From Chloroflexota bacterium (GTDB taxonomy: Bacteria > Chloroflexota > Anaerolineae > UBA4142), in NCBI GenBank assembly GCA_016219275.1, contig JACRBM010000103.1, forward strand, positions 1 to 64,000: a stretch of DNA of 64,000 nucleotides, written 5' to 3'. Shown one piece after another: positions 62,593 to 64,000 of this stretch (positions within the stretch are counted from its first letter, which is position 1; every line of letters starts with the position of its first letter). A model generated the notes under the pieces. That model was not told where the DNA came from, searched no databases, and worked only from the letters and a program-made list of their open reading frames with translations. The position numbers and the translations under genes are program-made.

Positions 62593-62626
62593 AATTTGGC
62601 AAAACGACAACCGTGTGGAGAAATGC

Positions 62627-62655
62627 ACGAGGGATTGGATAATCCCTCGTTTTTT
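62627..62655 (+). terminator. Intrinsic terminator after the gltD-like gene
   Basis: ACGAGGGATT / AATCCCTCGT with a 4-nt loop and a six-T tail. Confidence 0.9.
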
Positions 62656-62707
62656 ATGCTCGCAAAACTGTGCTATACTCATCACAGGTGGATCTGATTA
62701 GCACTCT

Positions 62708-62797
62708 GTCATTTCGAGCGGCGAATTGTGCCGCGAGAAATCTCTCTATGTGCTATCGCGCGGATTTCTCCTCGCGAAAATCGCTCGTCGAAATGAC
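62708..62797. repeat. Large inverted repeat before ald
   Basis: GTCATTTCGAGCG pairs with CGCTCGTCGAAATGAC, with GCGAGAAATC / GATTTCTCCTCGC inside. It lies in the leader of ald. Confidence 0.8.
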
Positions 62798-62848
62798 ACT
62801 CTGCAGTTGCTCACAGACTGGATTCTTGACGCAAAGGCGAGGCGAAAC

Positions 62849-63955
62849 ATGAACTTTGGTATTCCAAAAGAAGTACGCGAACTGGAAAATCGGGTCGGTT
62901 TGACGCCGGCGGGTGTGCACGCGTTGATCGAAGAAGGACACACCGTGTTTGTCGAACGCGGCGCGGGCGCGAGCGCGGGATTTACCGAAGAAAATTATCG
63001 CAACGTGGGCGCGACCGTGGTCTATTCGGCAGAAGAGGCGTATGGTCGCGCGGAGGTGGTTGCCAAAGTCACGCGGCTCGCCTCGAACGAATACAAATAT
63101 CTACGACCAGGGCAAACGATTCTGTCGTTCACCCATCTCGCGGTTGCTTCGCGCGATTTGCTCGATGCCCTGCGCGACAATGCGATGACGGCGATTGCGT
63201 ACGAGATGATCCAAAACGCGGACGGCTCATTGCCGGTGCTGTTGCCATCGAGCGAAATTGCCGGTCGTCTCGCGCCGATGGTTGCGAGTGAGGCGCTTTC
63301 CAGTACGCGCGGCGGTCGCGGCATTTTGTTGAGCGGCGTGCCGGGCGTGCCGCCGGCGGCGGTCGTCATCCTGGGTGCGGGCGTCATCGGGATGAATGCG
63401 GCGCGCGCGTTCCTGGGTCTGGGCGCACAAGTCACGTTGCTCGATCGCGACTTTGCAAAACTGCAACGGCTCGACGAAATGTTTGACGGGCGCGTGACGA
63501 CGCTTGTTGCCACCGCGTACAACTTGAATCGCGTGATCGAATTTGCCGACGTGCTCGTCGGCGCGGTGCTCGTACCAGGGCAACGCGCGCCGATGCTCGT
63601 GACGCGCGAGATGGTCAAACGCATGCGCGCGCGCGCGGTCATCATTGATTTTTCGATTGACCAGGGCGGTTGCGTCGAGACGAGTCGCCCGACGACACAT
63701 CGCGATCCAACTTTTGTCGCGGAAGGCGTGATTCACTATTGCGTGCCGAACGTGCTCGCGCGCGTCGCACGCTCGGCGAGCCACGCGATTGTCAACGTGT
63801 CCGTGCCGTTCCTGCGCGAGATTGGCGCGCTCGGCGTGGAGGGCGCGATTCGCGCGAATGATGCGTTGGCGCGCGGCGTCAACGTGTGGCAAGGCAAACT
63901 CGTCAATGCCCAGGTCGCGCAGGCGCTCGGCGTCGAAGCCGAAGGCACGATTTAA
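62849..63955 (+). CDS. ald: Alanine dehydrogenase
   Basis: A 368-aa NAD-dependent alanine dehydrogenase: IPKEVRELENRVGLTPAGVH, the GAGASAGF loop, substrate region SFTHLA, NAD motif VVILGAGVIGMNAARAF and DFSIDQGGCVETSRPTTH. It interconverts alanine and pyruvate plus ammonia. The start is the ATG before NFGIPKE. A further gene begins 9 nt after its stop. Confidence 0.95.
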   Translation: MNFGIPKEVRELENRVGLTPAGVHALIEEGHTVFVERGAGASAGFTEENYRNVGATVVYSAEEAYGRAEVVAKVTRLASNEYKYLRPGQTILSFTHLAVASRDLLDALRDNAMTAIAYEMIQNADGSLPVLLPSSEIAGRLAPMVASEALSSTRGGRGILLSGVPGVPPAAVVILGAGVIGMNAARAFLGLGAQVTLLDRDFAKLQRLDEMFDGRVTTLVATAYNLNRVIEFADVLVGAVLVPGQRAPMLVTREMVKRMRARAVIIDFSIDQGGCVETSRPTTHRDPTFVAEGVIHYCVPNVLARVARSASHAIVNVSVPFLREIGALGVEGAIRANDALARGVNVWQGKLVNAQVAQALGVEAEGTI

Positions 63956-63964
63956 GGAGGCACG

Positions 63965-64000
63965 ATGGCGCAGACTCCGACCGTCGAACAAATAATGACG
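63965..64000 (+). CDS. Start of a gene cut by the window edge
   Basis: ATG with GGAGG 5 nt upstream, reading MAQTPTVEQIMT before the end. Too short to identify; it is probably cotranscribed with ald. Confidence 0.6.
   Translation, partial: MAQTPTVEQIMT

Larger units (their letters stand above)
62545..62848. other. Gene-free stretch between gltD-like gene and ald
   Basis: It holds an inverted repeat (62565-62592), a terminator (62627-62655), a possible TATACT box at 62674-62679 and a large inverted repeat (62708-62797). No gene is seen. Confidence 0.7.

Overview
The window is a GC-rich stretch of about 64 kb that is almost fully coding. It is most likely chromosomal DNA of an uncultured Chloroflexota bacterium (Anaerolineae-like). 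This is inferred from several CUT1 sugar transporters with lipoprotein binding proteins, LutABC, a large MglA/Roadblock/PATAN(DUF4388) signalling cluster, and many short palindromic intergenic repeats. No marker gene settles the taxonomy. I see no rRNA, tRNA, CRISPR, transposase or phage gene.

Layout. (1) 230-4711 +: Lhr-type helicase carrying three repeat-like insertions in frame. (2) 7405-4765 -: remnant of an esterase/AtuA locus, an AtuA-related small protein, an SDR and a zinc alcohol dehydrogenase. (3) 7828-10638 +: RpiB, HAD-IIA phosphatase, glycerol-1-phosphate-type dehydrogenase and a truncated dehydrogenase. (4) 25938-10589 -: fifteen codirectional genes, often with overlapping stops and starts. 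They read like one operon for uptake and breakdown of an unidentified, perhaps amino-bearing, sugar or cyclitol: two UROD-fold proteins, Gfo/Idh dehydrogenase, amidohydrolase, DeoR regulator, CBM9-like protein, CUT1 transporter (binding protein and two permeases), DegT aminotransferase, RraA-like protein, two atypical NagB-like proteins, Cgl0159-type aldolase and FGGY kinase. (5) 26182-32079 +: a divergent GntR regulator, second CUT1 transporter, alcohol dehydrogenase and transaldolase-family protein. The two loci share a 243-bp region with two strong sigma70-like promoters.

(6) 32271-35129 +: 5'-truncated livF, livM and an aminotransferase. (7) 35328-37803 +: NarL-type two-component pair. 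(8) 38196-44585 +: two Nramp-superfamily proteins without the metal-binding motif, followed by lutA, lutB and lutC, suggesting a lactate or related organic-acid module. (9) 44686-45762 +: AlkZ-like protein. (10) 51214-45908 -: TlpA-like thioredoxin, Lgt, a lone XdhC N-terminal domain, GalT, GalK and a LarA-family protein.

(11) 60366-51320 -: an OmpR-type response regulator, probably its own transcription unit, then twelve codirectional genes. These encode a receiver-small-GTPase fusion, DUF4388/PATAN proteins, five Roadblock-type proteins, an MglA-type GTPase and a dCache-HAMP receptor with no output domain. This looks like a bacterial small-GTPase signalling system and is the most striking part of the window. 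(12) 60575-63955 +: CBS protein, GltD-like oxidoreductase, alanine dehydrogenase and the start of one more gene at the edge.

Intergenic gaps hold a rich set of inverted repeats of several families. Some recur at distant sites, some are in-frame inside the helicase gene, and one runs into the truncated 5' end of livF.
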